Positions 6,498-7,455 of a stretch of DNA of 7,455 bases are shown here, one piece after another (position 1 is the stretch's first letter; every line of letters starts with the position of its first letter). The stretch comes from Acidimicrobiia bacterium (GTDB lineage Bacteria; Actinomycetota; Acidimicrobiia; IMCC26256), in contig JALRDW010000164.1 of the NCBI GenBank assembly GCA_023262065.1, forward strand, positions 1 through 7,455, written 5' to 3'. The translations under genes were made by a program, and so were the position numbers. Under the pieces are notes generated by a model. The model ran no database searches. It was not told the origin of the DNA and saw nothing but the letters and a program-made list of their open reading frames with translations.

Positions 6498-6899
6498 CTA
6501 CTCCTGGACGAGCTCGATGAGGGTGCCGAACGCCGTCTTCGGGTGCACGAAGGCGACCGTGGTGCCCCGGCTCCCGGGCCGGGGGGCCTCGTCGATCACC
6601 CGGTGACCCTCGGCCTTCACCTGCTCGAGCGCCGCCGCGCAGTCGGCCACGCGGTACCCGATGTGGTGGAGACCCTCACCGCGGGTCTCGAGCGACTTGG
6701 CCACCGGCGAGTCGGGGCGGGTCGGCGTGAGCAACTGGATGTAGGACTCGGCCACCTTGAGCAGGGCCTCCTCGACGCCGTCGGACTCGACGACCTCGCG
6801 GTGCTCGACCTCCACCCCGAAGGTGTCGCGGTAGTAGGCGATGGCGGCCTCGAGGTCGCGGACGGCGATGGCGACGTGATCGATCTCGACGAGGGGCAC
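6498..6899 (-). CDS. mce: Methylmalonyl-CoA / ethylmalonyl-CoA epimerase
   Basis: A complete 133-residue protein of the glyoxalase/vicinal oxygen chelate fold that interconverts (S)- and (R)-methylmalonyl-CoA; homologues in the ethylmalonyl-CoA pathway also act on ethylmalonyl-CoA. Visible features are [16 protein letters not shown] (5-20) with metal-ligand His8, the substrate-side Glu pair in DGVEEALL (40-47), YIQLLTPT (53-60) with ligand Gln55, [11 protein letters not shown] (74-84) with the ligand His pair, and [10 protein letters not shown] (124-133) with Glu129 as ligand/base. Size matches the family. The start is GTG at 6899, because AGGAG lies 6 bases upstream and the conserved strand begins at residue 4; the frame stays open further upstream but there it overlaps the reductase gene in another frame. 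It follows the reductase by 28 bases and precedes the carboxylase beta gene by 56 bases, so it serves both carboxylation products. Confidence 0.93.
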   Translation of the reverse strand: MPLVEIDHVAIAVRDLEAAIAYYRDTFGVEVEHREVVESDGVEEALLKVAESYIQLLTPTRPDSPVAKSLETRGEGLHHIGYRVADCAAALEQVKAEGHRVIDEAPRPGSRGTTVAFVHPKTAFGTLIELVQE

Positions 6900-6905
6900 G
6901 ACGGT

Positions 6906-6910
6906 CTCCT
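6906..6910 (-). promoter_or_regulatory. Ribosome binding site AGGAG fixing the epimerase GTG start
   Basis: AGGAG is 6 bases upstream of GTG 6899 inside the 28-base gap after the reductase stop. It is the clearest ribosome site in the window and decides a non-ATG start. Confidence 0.75.
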
Positions 6911-6927
6911 GCTCTCGGTTCGGGGGT

Positions 6928-7455
6928 TCAGCCGTGGAAGCGGCGGTACAGGGTGATCTGCGGGAGCAGTCGCTCGCGCATCTCCGGGTTCGTGACGCCG
7001 AGGCCCTCCTCGGGGGCCATCGCGAGCACCGCCACCTTGCCCTCGACCTCGTTGCGGTGGACGAGGAGCGCGGCCTCGGCCGTCTCCTCGAGCGTCCGCA
7101 CCGTCGACAGCGTCGGGTGGATGCGGCCCTCACACACGAGGCGGTTCGCCTCGTAGGCCTCGCGGTAGTTCGCGAAGTGGCAGCCCTTGAGCGTCTTGAG
7201 GTTCATCCAGAGGTAACGGTTGTCGTACTCGATGTTGTACCCGGAGGTCGCCGCACAGGTGATGATCATGCCGCCCTTGCGGGCCACGAACACCGACGCG
7301 CCCATGGTCGACCGGCCCGGGTGCTCGAACACGATGTCGACGTCGCGCCCGATGAGCTCACGGATCTTCTTGCCGAGCCGCAGCCACTCCTTCGGGTCCT
7401 GGGTGTGCTCGTCGGACCAGAACCGGTACCCCTCGGCCCGCCGGTCGATGACGGC
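6928..7455 (-). CDS. ccr: Crotonyl-CoA carboxylase/reductase, C-terminal part (5' end beyond the window)
   Basis: The last 175 codons of a medium-chain dehydrogenase/reductase enzyme that uses NADPH and CO2 to convert crotonyl-CoA to ethylmalonyl-CoA, the key step of the ethylmalonyl-CoA pathway and a source of ethylmalonyl extender units. Visible family blocks, counted from the window edge: VIDRRAEGYRFW (2-13), DPKEWLRLGKKIRELIG (20-36), DIVFEHPGRSTMGASVFVAR (40-59), GGMIITCA (61-68), SGYNIEYDNRYLWMNLK (71-87), GCHFANYREAYEANRL (91-106), HPTLS (112-116) and LAMAPEEGLGV (145-155). The pattern YDNRYLWM followed by HFANYREAYEAN separates it from ordinary quinone or enoyl reductases. The protein ends LYRRFHG with a TGA at 6930-6928. 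The catalytic N-terminal part, promoter and start are outside. It leads the gene series seen here and is followed 28 bases later by the epimerase. Confidence 0.93.
   Translation of the reverse strand, partial: AVIDRRAEGYRFWSDEHTQDPKEWLRLGKKIRELIGRDVDIVFEHPGRSTMGASVFVARKGGMIITCAATSGYNIEYDNRYLWMNLKTLKGCHFANYREAYEANRLVCEGRIHPTLSTVRTLEETAEAALLVHRNEVEGKVAVLAMAPEEGLGVTNPEMRERLLPQITLYRRFHG

Noticed and set aside
25..6606. Long plus-strand open frames, notably 25-1767, 2000-4981 and 4879-6606
   Set aside because: Their translations are low-complexity Arg/Val/Asp/Gly-rich mirror images of well-supported minus-strand enzymes, a normal effect of very high GC; none shows a domain.
6900..7133. Upstream extension of the epimerase frame into the reductase gene
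   Set aside because: The extra residues are an out-of-frame reading of the reductase; the GTG at 6899 has a clear AGGAG and the family length.
1..7455. CRISPR arrays, insertion sequences, tRNA or rRNA genes
   Set aside because: No regularly spaced repeats, transposase motifs, terminal repeats or RNA gene signatures were seen.

Overview
The window is very GC-rich with strong G/C preference at third codon positions. Every supportable gene lies on the minus strand, so the biological reading order runs from base 7455 down to base 1. An acyl-CoA carboxylase epsilon-type subunit beside the beta subunit, together with a Streptomyces-like crotonyl-CoA carboxylase/reductase C-terminus, points to a high-GC actinobacterium. 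I cannot fix the class from sequence alone; an acidimicrobial or related environmental lineage is a guess.

Layout in transcription order: (1) the last 175 codons of crotonyl-CoA carboxylase/reductase (7455-6928); (2) methylmalonyl/ethylmalonyl-CoA epimerase (6899-6498) with a clear ribosome binding site; (3) a 56-base gap holding a candidate leaderless promoter and a 14-base palindrome; (4) acyl-CoA carboxylase beta subunit (6441-4861), overlapping by 4 bases (5) a 76-residue epsilon-like subunit (4864-4634); (6) a calcineurin-type metallophosphoesterase (4630-3509), 3 bases later; (7) a CaiB/BaiF-type (class III) CoA-transferase (3505-2354), again 3 bases later; (8) a 280-base non-coding gap with five copies of a TCCACA-like motif resembling DnaA boxes; (9) a 600-residue FadD15-like long-chain acyl-CoA synthetase (2073-271); (10) a frame running off the left edge that matches the internal editing domain of bacterial prolyl-tRNA synthetase but lacks the catalytic part that should precede it.

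The genes form a short-chain acyl-CoA module. Crotonyl-CoA carboxylase/reductase makes ethylmalonyl-CoA, the epimerase interconverts ethylmalonyl-CoA and methylmalonyl-CoA epimers, and the carboxylase beta/epsilon pair would carboxylate propionyl-CoA or a related acyl-CoA. This fits the ethylmalonyl-CoA pathway of acetate assimilation or C4/C5 acyl-CoA handling. The biotin carboxylase/carrier alpha subunit, the mutases and any polyketide synthase are not in the window. The CoA-transferase and acyl-CoA synthetase would activate acids feeding such a route; their substrates are unknown.

I see no mobile element, CRISPR array, tRNA or rRNA. The points most worth a second look are the headless prolyl-tRNA synthetase editing domain, the Val in place of the substrate-selecting Asp of the carboxylase, the tightly packed metallophosphoesterase, and the TCCACA cluster. 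None of these proves a new system.
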